Shown here: in pieces, positions 1 through 11,697 of the stretch
Numbering within the stretch: the stretch's first letter is position 1
Layout of the letters: every line of letters begins with the position of its first letter
Origin: Grifola frondosa
Taxonomy: Eukaryota > Basidiomycota > Agaricomycetes > Polyporales > Grifolaceae
Reading direction: 5' to 3'
Assembly: GCA_001683735.1 (NCBI GenBank)
Contig: LUGG01000002.1
Coordinates: 806,001-870,000 of the forward strand
DNA: 64,000 bases
The notes under the pieces: generated by a model
What the model was told of the DNA's origin: nothing
Databases searched by the model: none
What the model saw: only the letters and a program-made list of their open reading frames with translations
Made by a program: the position numbers and the translations under genes

Positions 1-357
1 GACCAGCAACCCGAACCTCGCACACCCTCCCGAACTCAAAGACCCACCACAGAGCAGCGAACGGCACTAAGTACGCACTATGCAATGAGCAACGGGCGCT
101 GCACCGGTTGTACCCAGTCGCGAGCTGGAAGTTTGGAACACTACACGATCGCTAACTCTGTGCGGTATGAGCGGTGGGTGCATACGCACAGCCTCGCCCA
201 GTTCGCCGACACCACGGCCCCTAATATGATCTTATCAGTCGCACGCGTTTCGGACGCGTCCGCGCGAGCGGTGTCTGGCTGGCCGTACGGCGTCGACCTT
301 GGGCTGAGCGGAGGGTGAGCGGGACGTGTGCGCATCGTCGTGGGCGGGAGTACGGGA

Positions 358-1214
358 CGCGCGAGGTAGTCTCGTAACCAGACGGCATAGGGTGTGAGCG
401 TGCCACCGGGATCACGTGCTCCCCCTTCGGAGTTCAAACCGGAGAGCGAAAACAGCAGCACGGACACACCCTATACCGTCTGGTGAATTTGGTATAGAGG
501 GGGGGGGTTCATCACGCTTGTGACCTGTCGCGTCAAGCGCGCATTATCTCTCTCAACATCAAGCGCATTTCCTCCGTTCCTCTCGCAAAACTCCACTGAA
601 AATATGCCCAAAAATATATATTATTTATGTACTAGCATGCCCGAAACACTCCCGCGTCGTTTTCGCATCCTGGACGGCTTCAGCGCAGTATGTCTCCCGC
701 CTGCCTTGCTGCTCACGGCGGCGCAGCGCCGCCGACAAACGCAGCTCGAGCGCGACCTTTGCGGAGCTCCCACTCATTCCTCGACTTCCTCAACCCCGAC
801 CCCGATGGCATGCACATCACCCCTGCTGACTTGGAGTGCAGAGGTGGCAAGAATAAATATAAGTTGTTCGGGAAACAGCCCAGAATTGGATGCTAACTTA
901 AAGTAAGCAAGAAACCTCACAGAAGTATAAACAGTTGTGCCAGAGAAGAAAGGGGATTTACAGAGTGTCGTAGCAGTGCTAATTTTGATAATATATATAT
1001 ACCAAAAGGGGCGGGAACAAGCGGGAACACAGCAGAAACGCAAGATTGCAGCGCGTAAACACTCGCGTCAGACGCGTCAAAGAGCACGTGAATGTGACAA
1101 CCCCCCCCCCCTCTATACCAAATTCACCAGACGTTCTACCCCGGACCCGTGCTGATGTTTTTGCTCTCCGATTGGGAGTCCGATAGGGTAGAACGGCTGG
1201 TTCCGAGACTACGC
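358..1214. repeat. Fold-back (long inverted-repeat) element, MITE-like
   Basis: Two arms are inverted copies of each other. The inner, almost perfect part is at 477-509 and 1099-1133 (CGTCTGGTGAATTTGG followed by a tract ending in a G run, and its complement with a C run). Further out, 434-470 pairs with 1139-1172, and 358-385 pairs with 1191-1214, with more mismatches and small gaps. About 590 bp lie between the inner arms and hold no recognisable gene. I see no clear target duplication, so the outer borders are estimates. The right arm ends about 300 bp upstream of the next gene's start codon and may lie in its promoter region. Confidence 0.6.
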
Positions 1215-1349
1215 GCGAGGCACCCGATGTGACCGCCAGGGCCAAGCGGAACGCGTCTCGGATATCGCGCGTGCGAGGGCCATCACTGGCGGTGCCCGAT
1301 CGGGCTGTGCGGCCTTGCTTCCTGTTCATCGCCATCGCGCCTCCTCTCT

Positions 1350-1356
1350 TATAAAA
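1350..1356 (+). promoter_or_regulatory. TATA box of the four-TM protein gene
   Basis: TATAAAA lies 154 bp upstream of the ATG at 1510, followed by a pyrimidine-rich leader typical of fungal promoters. Inferred from position and sequence only. Confidence 0.45.
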
Positions 1357-1509
1357 TTCTCTAGGGCGCAGTCAGGCTCCTGCTATCGACTTTTGAGGGA
1401 CGTGTCCACCACCACTACCACCTCTCCCCGTCTCTTGTCCTATCTTCGTTCGACTTCTCTCTTGAGACGGCCTTAAAGTTTGTTATTTGTGTCTGAACTA
1501 GAGTAAACG

Positions 1510-2377
1510 ATGTCACGACACTTCTGCTTCTGCATCCCCGTGCGGGCGGCCGTGTTCTTCTTCTCCCTTATCTCGCTGCTCGTCGGCGCTGTGAGCGCCG
1601 CGGCCGCGTGGTATCTTGTCTGGGGTGAGTGTCTTCGTCCGCCCGTCTCGCCATTACTGACACAACGCGCGCGCAGCGATCGATGCGGGGAAGGTGGAGG
1701 ACATCGCGTGGCAGATCAATAACCCGCAGGACGCGGAGAACTTCAGGCTCGTCGCGGGCCACTACAAAACGCCCCTCATCATCGCAGGCGTCATCTTCAC
1801 CCTCGTCGCGGTCATGTCCCTCTTCGGGTGCGTCCCACTCCTACCTCATTTCTCGTTTTGCTCGTTTCGTGTGTTGCTGACGGGCGTGGCAGGTTCATCG
1901 GGGCGTGCGCGCGGAACCGGCGGATGGTGAAGGCGTACTCGTTCATGACATGGCTCATCCTCCTCGTGTCGATGGCCGCTGCGGGGCTCAACCTCTACGC
2001 AGCATTCTACGGCAAACCGATCTGCGTCGACGTCACAGACGCGCAGGGCAAACACCAAGTCTGCTCACAACTCATACTCAGCACGTCGAGGAAGATCGTA
2101 CTCTGCGTCGTCCTCGCCATCGAGCTCCTCGTCAACCTCTGTAAGCCCCCTACCCCCTTTCTCGTGTCCTTGCCCGGGCGCTGATGCGCGCGCAGATATC
2201 GTGCTGGTGATCCGCCGGTATTATCGCCAGCTGGAGGACGAGCAGGAGTACCGCCGCGAGTTCAAGTTGAGCCCGACGGGCGCGGGGACGTACGAGGCGA
2301 ACCAGAGCCTGCTGAACCCCGCGACGGGCCACTACCCGTACTCGGACGCGTCGAACGCCTTCGGTCACAAGGCGTAG
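1510..2377 (+). CDS. Four-transmembrane (tetraspan-type) membrane protein
   Basis: Four exons (1510-1624, 1677-1827, 1893-2140, 2196-2377) join in phase to 231 residues. The product has four hydrophobic spans, roughly residues 12-35, 65-88, 100-122 and 155-178. A short loop follows span 1 and a larger loop follows span 3 (with Cys in PICVDV and QVCSQ). The cytosolic tail is charged, with many Tyr and Arg. This layout fits small fungal tetraspan or tetraspanin-like plasma-membrane proteins; I cannot name a specific family. Introns are 52, 65 and 55 bp. The ATG is the first in frame after the TATA box and gives an N-terminus that runs straight into span 1. No sign of damage. Confidence 0.8.
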
Positions 2378-2977
2378 GGCATCCGGGCATGTATATTATA
2401 TCCGTGCTGCCGCGGGTGGTCCGGTACGATAGTACCTGGTGTATAAACCACACCTGGCGGGTCGTTGCTTTGCTGCAGTATCTATCGCGGATGTGTGTTG
2501 GATGTATATTTTGTATATTTCATGTTCAATGGACACCTGCTTTTTTACGTGGCTGTTGCTTTCATGTGCTGTGTGCTGACGTGTTCGGTAGAATGGGCTT
2601 GGGGGTTTCTCTTCAGGGCGGCGGTGCGTGGTGTTTCGGGCTTTGCTGAGATTTTGTCTAATGTTCTGCTGTGTATAGACGAGGCTGAGTTTATACGAGT
2701 CTCAGTGCCACTTCAACGTGCCGGATGCACACTGGCAATAATTCGCGACAAATGTCGTCAATATAAAAGAGCTCAAAGTCAAAAGATATACTGTTGGCAA
2801 GGGTGATCGGTGGGTATCAATACATTGCACTAACATTACAGCAAAATCCTGTAGATCCAGAAAGAATGCGGAATCGTCCTACACTCCTCTACGTATACAC
2901 TATTATAGTCTGTCGATGGCGCCTCAGCCAATCCCCTTGTCTGTGTGGGTATCTTTGCCTCCGCGTTGGACCTAGGC

Positions 2978-3545
2978 CTAGTGCGTGCCCTCGGGTACGG
3001 TAGTGGCAGCCTGCTCTTCGGCGCCCTTCTCTGAGGGACCTTCTGGTGCTGGTGGGCTGCCTTTCGGCTGGTCGGTATCGCCCTTGACTTCCTGGTCTGT
3101 GTTCCTGTCCTTGTCTGTGTCATCGCCACCGCTGGACTTCCCGAAAGGGTTGGCCTGCCGCAGACGGAATTAGCATACAACATCCTACGAGACAACATAG
3201 CTAGGCGGCTCACGTCGTCCTCCTTCTCGCGCCTCTTGAGCTCGCCCGTGCGCAGGTCCCGGCCGTGCTGGACCTTCTCCGGGTTGTGCAGCAGCTTTCC
3301 CACCATCTCCTCCTGTAGTCCGGAGAGCTTGTCCCCCGTGCTCTGTGGCGCCATTCAGTGACGGTGTCGCGCAGGGATGGGAGCATACTCACTGCGCCCT
3401 TGCCGTACTCGGGGCCATAGCCGACCGCGCCGGCGTGCCTCTGCGGAGGATATTCATATGTGTTCTGCGGCTGGCTGCCGGCGGTGTCTGGCGGAGCGGC
3501 GCCCGGGGTTGGGGCGGGAGACGCGGGTTGTACGGCAGTGGACAT
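2978..3545 (-). CDS. Small hydrophilic fungal protein, function unknown
   Basis: Three exons (3393-3545, 3214-3342, 2978-3154) join in phase to 152 residues. The N-terminus is rich in Pro, Ala and Gln. The middle is charged and helical (GDKLSGLQEEMVGKLLHNPE, then RDLRTGELKRREKEDD). The C-terminus is acidic and disordered. The middle block looks like a conserved core found in small fungal proteins, but I do not recognise a named family. Both introns have clean GT-AG borders, and the second carries a TGCTAAT branch site. It has no signal peptide and no membrane span. It runs convergently with the four-TM protein gene, separated by 600 bp that hold no gene I can see. Confidence 0.65.
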
Positions 3546-4243
3546 TTGTTGGCTGGGGATGTCGAGGATTGTGATCTTGGCAGCGCGCGGTGGATAGTGA
3601 GCTTGAGGAATTGGAGAAGCTGGGCGGCTTATAAGCTTGGCGTGCTGTGGCAGCGCTGGATAGACATGACGCGTGCAATGACGTCGGCGTTGAGTCTGGT
3701 GATGACGTCGTGCCTTGATCCATCACGTGTAGACGCGTTTGTACGGCGCGTCTAAACATTCTCGGACTTAAGTCTTTCCAAGCCTGCGCTGGATGTGGTC
3801 CTGGTGACGACGTTCGTATGCAGATATAGATGAAGTACTGCAGCGAACTTGATGGCTATTCATTCGAATGAGACCGTAGAGACAAAGCGGGGCAGTACTC
3901 GATCATGATCGAAATAAACATTGATCTCGCAAAGTAGTCGGAGTCTATATACACCTATGGCCATAGTACTTTACAACTTGCAATTTGTTAACCTGCGGCT
4001 CGGCGCACACTACGACTTCACGACTACGACGACCGTAAATATTCAAGTTGCGTGGGGGGAGCATGCGTAACCGCCCATCCGTGAGACAGGAATGGTCAGC
4101 TAATATGGTCAGTGAACAGATGCGGACTTGACGCTGGCTGTTATGCATGGGAGCGCAGGGCGTCCTGTGACTTGGACATTCACCCCGACGATAGCTTCCT
4201 ACGACTCCCCTGCAGTCCACCCAGAGCCCTCACCCTCATCATC
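3546..4243. other. Intergenic, shared 5' region of two divergent genes
   Basis: About 700 bp between the start codons of the minus-strand small protein and the plus-strand transcription factor. I see short CT-rich stretches near the transcription factor start but no coding sequence, RNA gene or repeat. Confidence 0.5.
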
Positions 4244-7200
4244 ATGACCCATCATCTGCCTCCACACACCGACATCACCCTCTCCCACTCATCGCTGCAA
4301 TCCGCCCTCCAGATCGACCCCAATCGCCTCCCGCAACCGCCCGCCCAAGCTTCCGCCAAAAAGCGCAGAAAAACTGATGCCGACCGCGTTGAACCTCCCC
4401 GTCCGTCGGAACCGAGACGTCTGAGGCGTTCACACGAAGCATGCGCACGCTGCAGGAGCAAGAAAATCAAGGCAAGTCCCGTCCGTCGGGCTACACCGAC
4501 GGATCATCCCCGTCTTCACCTCCCACCTTCATCTCCGCCAGAGCTCATCACATCTATTCACAGTGCGACTCCAAACACCCAAGGTGCACCGCCTGCGCAA
4601 CCGCTGGCACCCAATGCCATCAAGAAGACAGATACAGACAGACCCTCACCCCGAGAGGCCACACAGAGCGCATCGAACGCCAGCTCCTCCAATGCGATGC
4701 CCTCCTCAAACGCCGCATCCCCGGCTTCGACCTCAACAACCTCGACGACATCCTCGCCAGGGAAGGCATCCAGCTCGACATCAACGATCCCGCCCTCTCC
4801 ATGACCCAATTCGCACCTAGCTCTCCCCAGGCCGGCCTGAGCAGCAGCGCCTTCTCTCCTCAGTCAGAAGCTTCGCCCATGAGCATTTCCTCCCCGCAAA
4901 GTTATCCCTACCCTCCTCCAGGCATGCCTTCCGCTTATCCCGCACCTGTTCCCATGCACTATTCGCCCGAGGGCTCGCCGTACGGTCCCCCACCTCACAT
5001 GTCTATGCAAGGTCCTCGGATGGCTATGTTCAACCCACATACTATGTTACCCTTTCAGCACCCTCTCCAACCGGCCCGCCCGCCATCTCCACACGACATC
5101 AGGGGACAAGACCCTCTCTGTATGACATGGCCAACACCGAGGTACTCCCGTCTTCTGCACTATCTCTGCGCTACTAACGCTTGTTTTTATCAGGCGCTGG
5201 CCAAGAATTTTGGCGTCCCGGACGCAATTGCGGGCGACGTGATGATGACTGCAGTCGACAAGGAAGATCTCGCGGTTGGTTCGAGCGGGCTTAGCTCAGG
5301 GCGAGATCGCGACGTCGCGGAGGCCGCCCCGCGTGACGCTAGCAAATGGGTATCCGTGTCTATGCTCCGCAACGGCGTCGTGCGTGCGCCCTCTTCAACC
5401 TCTGCCACGACCACTCCCGCCGACTCGCTAGTGATCGTCTGGCTCCCCAAGGACAGAAAGGTCGTGCAGGACACGCTCGACGCCTACTTCACGCGCCTCA
5501 ACTTCCACCGGCCCGTGTTCCTGCGCGGCGAGTTCGAGCAGACGCTGGGCGCGCTGTACGAGGGGCAGACGCTGCAGCACGACCCCGGGTTCGTGTGCAG
5601 CGTGTATCTGGTGCTCGCGCTCGGCACGCTGAGCGAGCTGAACCACCGCGCGAGCAGCATGGAGCGGGACGGGACGCCCCCCGGCGCGCCTGGGCACGAC
5701 GTGAAGGAGATGATGCCCCCGGCTGGCCGGCGCACGAAGAGTTCTTCGACCGCGCGTTGGCGGTGAAGCCCGACCTGCGGGTCACCGTGTCCAGCCTGCA
5801 GGCACTGATCCTGCTGCACTGGTACCTCTACACCGAGGTGCGTGTTCTGTGGTTTTATGGTTCCTGCTTCCTACGTTCCGCGCTGTTGTATGCTGATGGC
5901 CTGACAGCGACAGGGTCGCACGCTGTGGCGGCTGGTGGGGAGTCTGATCCGGCTGGCGATCGAGCTGGGGCTGCACCACGACCCGACGGCGCAGGGGAAC
6001 GTGTTCTCGGCGGACGAGTGCCAGACGCGGATCCGGCTGTGGGGCATCGTGCTGCTGCACGACCGGGGCACGTCGATCCTGCTCGGGCGGCCGCTCGCGA
6101 TCGCGCCGTCGGACGCGAACACGCCGCGGCCGACGGGCGGGCAGGGCGCGGACGTGTCGGAGCACTTTGTGCTGTCCGCGCCGATCGCGGAGGTGCAGGC
6201 GGACATCATCAACTCGCTGTATGCGCCGACGCGGAAGAGCGCGGACGCGATCATGCGGCATGCGACGCGGATTAGTAAGAGTATGGGGCTGTTGAGGAGG
6301 CAGCTGCCGGTGAATTATAAGTGGTTCTTTGGGGGGACGGAGGGGTGGACTGCGGAGCGCCGGGTGAAGCTCGTGCAGGATATTACGGAGGACCAGGGGC
6401 TTACGTTGCTGAAGATCGGGATTACGAGGGTGCTGCTGCTTCGTGCGTTGTTCAGCTCGAAGGAGCTCGAGCATACGCAGAGACACAGTGCGCTTGTCGA
6501 CGGTACGTCGCCGCCGTCGTCCCTTCTGTCGCTAATCCACATCTGACTGACTGATTGACTGACCCCATCTCGCCCACAGCGATCGTGACCTCGCACAACA
6601 TCATCGTAGTACACAACCAGCTAATCCGCTTCGCCGACATCGCGTTCTTCGTCTCGCCGATCCCGCTGCACATCTCCGCGATGGTGATCCTGTACGGGCA
6701 GATGTCGCGCAGCGCGGCGCTCCCGCGGCAGGTCGCGCTCGAGGACGTGTGGATGGCGCTCGACATGCTGCCCAGCTTCCGCTGGCGCTGGGAGCGCAGG
6801 GACCCGAGCGGCGCGTACCCGCTCATCGCGCGCCTCGCCGAGCGCGTGCTCGACGTGCACCTCCACCAGGTCGCCCCGACCTGCGCGCCCGTGCTCCTCC
6901 CCGAGCGCGACTGGGAGCCCCCGCGCCCTCGCCGCAGCTGCAGCGCAGCCCGCCGCGCCCCGCGCAGCCCCCGGCGCCGAGCAGCTGCCGGACGTGCCGA
7001 ATGCGCTGTTTTATCCGTTGTTCCCGGCGGGCGGGGGCCAGGATGGGGGTGGGGGCGGAGGGGCGGTGAAGGGGGATGGGGAGGGGGATGGGGGGCAGGA
7101 TGTGGGGGTGTTGTTGGCGCAGGCGGCGCCGTATGGGACGCAGTATGGGCAGCAGCCGTATATGATGGAGGAGAAGGACTCGTCGATGGCGCCGAGTGCG

Positions 7201-7248
7201 GGGATGTGGATGAAGTCGGAGGGGAGGAGGAGCGGGGTGCTGCAGTAG
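4244..7248 (+). CDS. Zn2Cys6 fungal-specific transcription factor (reading frame broken in this sequence)
   Basis: Residues near 70-100 form a complete Zn(II)2Cys6 cluster (CARCRSKKIKC followed by CTAC and a final Cys). A disordered Pro/Ser region follows, then the middle-homology region of the Fungal_trans family, with blocks such as LYTERQGRTLWRL, HDRGTSILLGRPLAIAP and WERRDPSGAYPL. A nuclear DNA-binding regulator is expected; its targets are unknown. Exons are about 4244-4471, 4564-5011, 5059-5141, 5194-5837, 5908-6502 and 6580-7248. The first intron is GC-AG and cuts the zinc cluster. The frame drops one base at the C run 5716-5720 (MMP to GWPAHEEFF). It appears to drop twice more between about 6910 and 6980, before LPDVPNALFYP. 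No stop codons lie in the conserved frames, so sequence error is as likely as a pseudogene. Confidence 0.8.
4472..4563 (+). other. GC-AG intron inside the zinc-cluster codons
   Basis: The donor is GCAAGT after ATCAAG, and the acceptor is TTCACAG before TGCGAC. Removing it joins CARCRSKKIK to the third Cys of the cluster in phase 0. At 92 bp it is longer than most introns in the window. Confidence 0.75.
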
Positions 7249-10200
7249 TGAACGGACTGTGGTGGGTTTGTTGGAGTCGTGGTTATGCTGTGTTTTTGTT
7301 TCTGTTTTCGTTTGCGACGGGCTTGTACAGTAGCGATCTATTGGTATGCGTCGATATAGAAAGGATTGGTTATGAGTTCTATTGTTTTAGTACTGGTTCT
7401 TTCTAATCATAGTTTGTTGAAATATTTTGGGATGGGGCTGGTTGAGAACTCGATGGATGGATATTGCGAAGGGTTGCGGTAATGTGTTTCCCGCGTTCAA
7501 ACTGAAGACGAGGAACAATATACATACTCTAGCGGCATACAATTCGTTTCAAGCGGAGGTGGATCAGACCTTTCAAGGAGAGAGGTCGCACCAGAAACTG
7601 CACATCAATGCGCCATTGAGCAGTCAAGACAAACCGAACCCGGAAAAATCACGTATGTATGCTGTTAATTTGCAAAAACCCCAAGAAGATGAGCTAGAGC
7701 GACCTCTTCAATGTCGCAAACTGCAACCAATGTCGTTGACGAAACTCACATCAAGCTGTACCAACTCACCAAGATGATGCTCAGAATAGATATGATGCTC
7801 GAATCGAGCCTTCAGACGAGGCCAAACCGTTGATGACAATGAATGGGCCTTCGCCGCATTGAGGTTGTGCAATGGGGTAGGTCCTCACATGCGCAGAAAA
7901 TTGAAGATGATGGTATTGACTTTACGCCACAATACAAACAGACATCGCCTGAAATACATGCAAGCGGTACGCGCGAATCAAGAAGTAAGACGTCAACCTA
8001 TCAAAAGAAGGTTGGCATGGGTGTACCAGACACAACAACTGAACGTACCGAAAGAGCGGCCAGGCTTCACGCTATCACCAAACACCATTCCGGATCCCTC
8101 GTCGTCCCCAGAATTGCCTTGATTCTTTCGATAGCCTCCGGCGGAGGTATCTTGGGCTGGCAACAAGGCTGGCGGCATGACTTATTGTTCTCCGCAAGCG
8201 ATATGCAAGTCTCGATACCATTGCTCCCACGCGCCATACGCATTTGCGAGTTCCTCCAGACACCCGCACAATCGCTCGCGAGCATCATCACACACCGGCT
8301 CAAGCACGATTCACGGGAGTCCGCAGATGTATTCATCTCTTCCGGCCCGAATATTTCCATGCTTCTCTTTTCGAGCCAGGAAGTCGTAAATGCGACACAA
8401 TAGGCTTTGTGGTACCACACATTCCTCTTCAGCTTCACGCGCCGGCGAGCAGGGGCTTTCTGTGGATCTGGAGCTTCCTGCGAGACAGGAGCTTCTGTTG
8501 TCATAACCTAAGTACATCATGTAGATGATGAGCGCTAGGCCAAGATCGTAGTCTACGACTCCACGGGTGGTGAATATTAATGATGGTAGTCAAGATTCAA
8601 GTGTGTGCGAGAGAGGGCATAGCCGGGTGGCTGAACTTATATTGATGGCCACATAATCTTACGCCACAATACTTACTACTTAACCAGTAATTACGCACCA
8701 GCTACATCCGTCTCCAGGATATTAACAATGATACAGGCTAATCAGCAGTGACAAAATTCATGCATTCCGACTGCAGTCATCTCAACGTCTTGTTCCCCTT
8801 CGTCATCATCAATCAGAAGTTGAATCCTATGAGAAGGAAGGTATTGCCAGAATGTTTAGACTCTCGATAGCGGGGTGCGTACCATCGTCAGCCTGGCTGG
8901 TATTTCCGACAATTTGCTGTGAACGGAATCGATAAACCTGTTTCATTGCCGTTCCACTGCGGTTTCTCCCAAATACGATCATGTACAATTTGAAGGCCTC
9001 GCCTTCTTCAGCGCTGTCGGCCGTCTCCTTCTGATCATGTCGCACCTGACATCTATGTAGCCAAACGTTCGAACGAACCGCATAGATGCGTTGTGAACAA
9101 GCCAAGGGATCCTTGTGCCAGCCACGAAGAAGAGAGCTAGCCAGACCGAGCCAGTGAATAGTCGACCCTGTTAGAGCCTAATAGCATAGAAGTCGTTGCG
9201 AGTTCCAACTTGTTTCCAACGGTAGACCGCATATTTGAGGAAGCACAGAAGAGTTATGTCCTGAAGAGCAGCAGAAGACTTGAAGCTAAGCTTGAATGTT
9301 GAATGATGAACGCAGAAAGCAGGACACAGACAGTGCGGGGAATATTTCGCGGAGGTCGCGTGTCGGAGTTGGCATGACCGAGAACGGTTCGAGGTTTCCG
9401 CCGCCACACTGGTCGACGTTTTGAGTCTCCTCATCTCTTGCTTCGGTTTTCCAGCCATAAGGTCAACCGTTCTACTTGTGCATTTTGCGGGATTCCTGTG
9501 TGGCCACATGTCTCTACCTTTGTTCGCCCCCGGGTTGAAAGCGTCGGGGACCTTCTGGGCAGTGATTCCTCTCTTTCGGCGTCATGTGGTGTTTTATGCA
9601 TCTCCATATCGACGCGTTACCTGGACGCAACAACTGTTTTATCTTTGCCTGAACGGCCGAATTTTAGGACGTGATTTTACGGCCAAAATATGCTGGGTCT
9701 TCTGCTGTCGCTTTCTCTCGCTCCGCTGTACTTCCACGCCGCCGGTGATTCTCTATCTGGGTCAGGGAAGGCATCAGAAAAAAAAACGGACTTGACACAA
9801 AAACCGGCTTCAAGATTACGGGCAGCGCACTCAACTTGCCGCACCGGTCATTTTGACTGAGGTAAAAGGCTCATAATCTCGCGGACGCGGACTGTGATGC
9901 AGTAACCTGCGGAGGATTGGACTCGCACATTGGGCATCTAGGGGGAGCATATCTTGAGGAATGCAATAGTGGTGCGTCTGCGTTGTTGATGCCATCTCAC
10001 ACTTCGCACTCGTATGTGGTTCATTGTGGTTGTCCTATCCTTCTGAACTGGATATCGTGGTCTTTGAGATCTGTTTGCTCTGCGCCGTCGGCGCCCGCCT
10101 TCCTATCTTGAACGGCTTCGGGGGATATTGCTGTTGGGATCTTGATTGCTCTGGGGGATGTGGTGCCTTCTGCAGCTAGTTGATAGCTCGGCTGTGCTCA

Positions 10201-11048
10201 TGTTCAATTGTTTCATAACGGGAGTACGTAGAGTGCAAAGCCGACATACCACTCCTCATCTTGATGTGATGGTGGCGTGACGCGTTGTTGTCACACCAAT
10301 GGTCACACGTGCCAGACAAACCGCTGGAGCTTTGAATTCGAGCAGGGTCAGGATTGTCTGACAGGACTATGCATGTGGATAAATGCTGCTCTTACATACG
10401 GAGGGACGTATGGCACCCAGTGATTTCTCCTCCATTCGTGTTTACGCTCAATATATGAGGTGCTGTTGGGGGATGATTGATGATGACCGACGTCTCTTGC
10501 AGACAGTATTTGCCCACCGGAGAAGATGACATGAATTCATGATCATCATTATGGTTGGATACATGGCATATAATTCTTTGCCACACGTTGTCTCAGAGGG
10601 AGGGTTAAGTGCAGAGCAAGAAAAAGTCTAACTTGACTCATACTTTTCCGCGTGCTCAGGCTCCTCCAGGGTACTCAGCATCTCCTCTATTATTGAACAG
10701 ACCTTAGAGGTCAGACCATGTTTCAGCCTCAGCGAAGATAGTACCGACGTTATTCGAGGATGAATGACGATCGCGGAGGCAATTGCAATTCCTTCGAGAG
10801 ACGGGAAAGAGATCGAGAGCGTGGGGTTGCCGCGTCAGTCATAACGGGGAATAACCGACCCTTGATGCAGCTCTCAGAGACCGCTGCTTCTTCCAAGGTC
10901 CCCGCTCTATTTAATGGATTTTACTAACCCACCCTTCTTTCTCCTCTTCCCCCGTCTCTCTCTCCCTCATCCCTTCATTTATCCTTGCGTTGTCACTAGC
11001 AGCATTTTCTGTTCCAAAGCAATCAATTGAGTTTCCAACAAACCATTT
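7249..11048. other. 3.8-kb stretch without a recognised gene
   Basis: No known domain was found on either strand. The most coding-like part is on the minus strand at about 8067-8504. There the basic start PARRRVKLKRNVWYHKAY is followed, one frame off, by RIYDFLARKEKHGN, then by a Pro/Glu-rich segment (PPPEAIERIKAILGTTRD). This may be a broken or multi-exon gene of unknown type. The rest shows only short unrelated frames. A CT-rich promoter-like tract at about 10930-10985 belongs to the next gene. Confidence 0.4.
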
Positions 11049-11697
11049 ATGCAAGGCATCAAGCCGCCCTATCCATCTTTCGCGCTCGTTATGTCCACGG
11101 CTGGCTATTACCCCCCATATTCGTCTCGTTTACCACCTTATCGTTCTGGTCATGCCGAGAGATACCATCCGTACCCAAGGGTTTCTCGGCCTCTGGACGA
11201 CCGTCTTATGGTGAGCAATCTGAGTCTCCTCTTTATGATGTATCCGATTTGTCGATAGTTGACTGGGCTGGCATTTTGTATGTGTATGCAGAATACCGTC
11301 GACTATCGGTATGTGGGCGAGCCAACTTGGGAGCTGTCGCCATCCGCATTGCACCTGGTACGTTGCCACGTTCTTGCTTCGTGGCGAGCTCGTTCACGGG
11401 TAGCTTATCGGTGCTTCAAGCGCCCCGTAGTTTACTACGAGGCAGCCCCTGATGTGGATGTGTCGACGCTCCAGCTTGACGGTATGCATCCAGCCGTCTC
11501 GGTAGAGGACAACGCCGATGCGAAGCACTGTTCTAAGCTTGTTGGGGTTTCGTTGTGAGTCTTCCTTGCTTCTTATACTATGGAATAATTGCAGTAGTCC
11601 TCAATATGATGGTCAGGCGCTGCTTCTCTTGCTGCGACGCAAGTATCGCTCGCTCAAGGAAGGGAAAGGCGATGTCGAGAAAAACACATCTCGATAA
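11049..11697 (+). CDS. Unrecognised small protein, four exons
   Basis: Exons 11049-11210, 11292-11357, 11421-11554 and 11595-11697 join in phase to 154 residues. The N-terminus is rich in Tyr, Pro and Arg (PPYSSRLPPYRSGH). Then come a mixed central part (VVYYEAAPDVDVSTLQLDG), a segment GQALLLLLRRKYRSLKEGKG, and a short Lys-rich end. Intron 2 is 63 bp, so leaving it in would also keep the frame and give 175 residues. An alternative start lies at 11091. A CT-rich tract and a TATTTAA-like element lie about 100-140 bp upstream. I do not recognise the family. The correct splice signals and clean phases are the main support. Confidence 0.55.
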
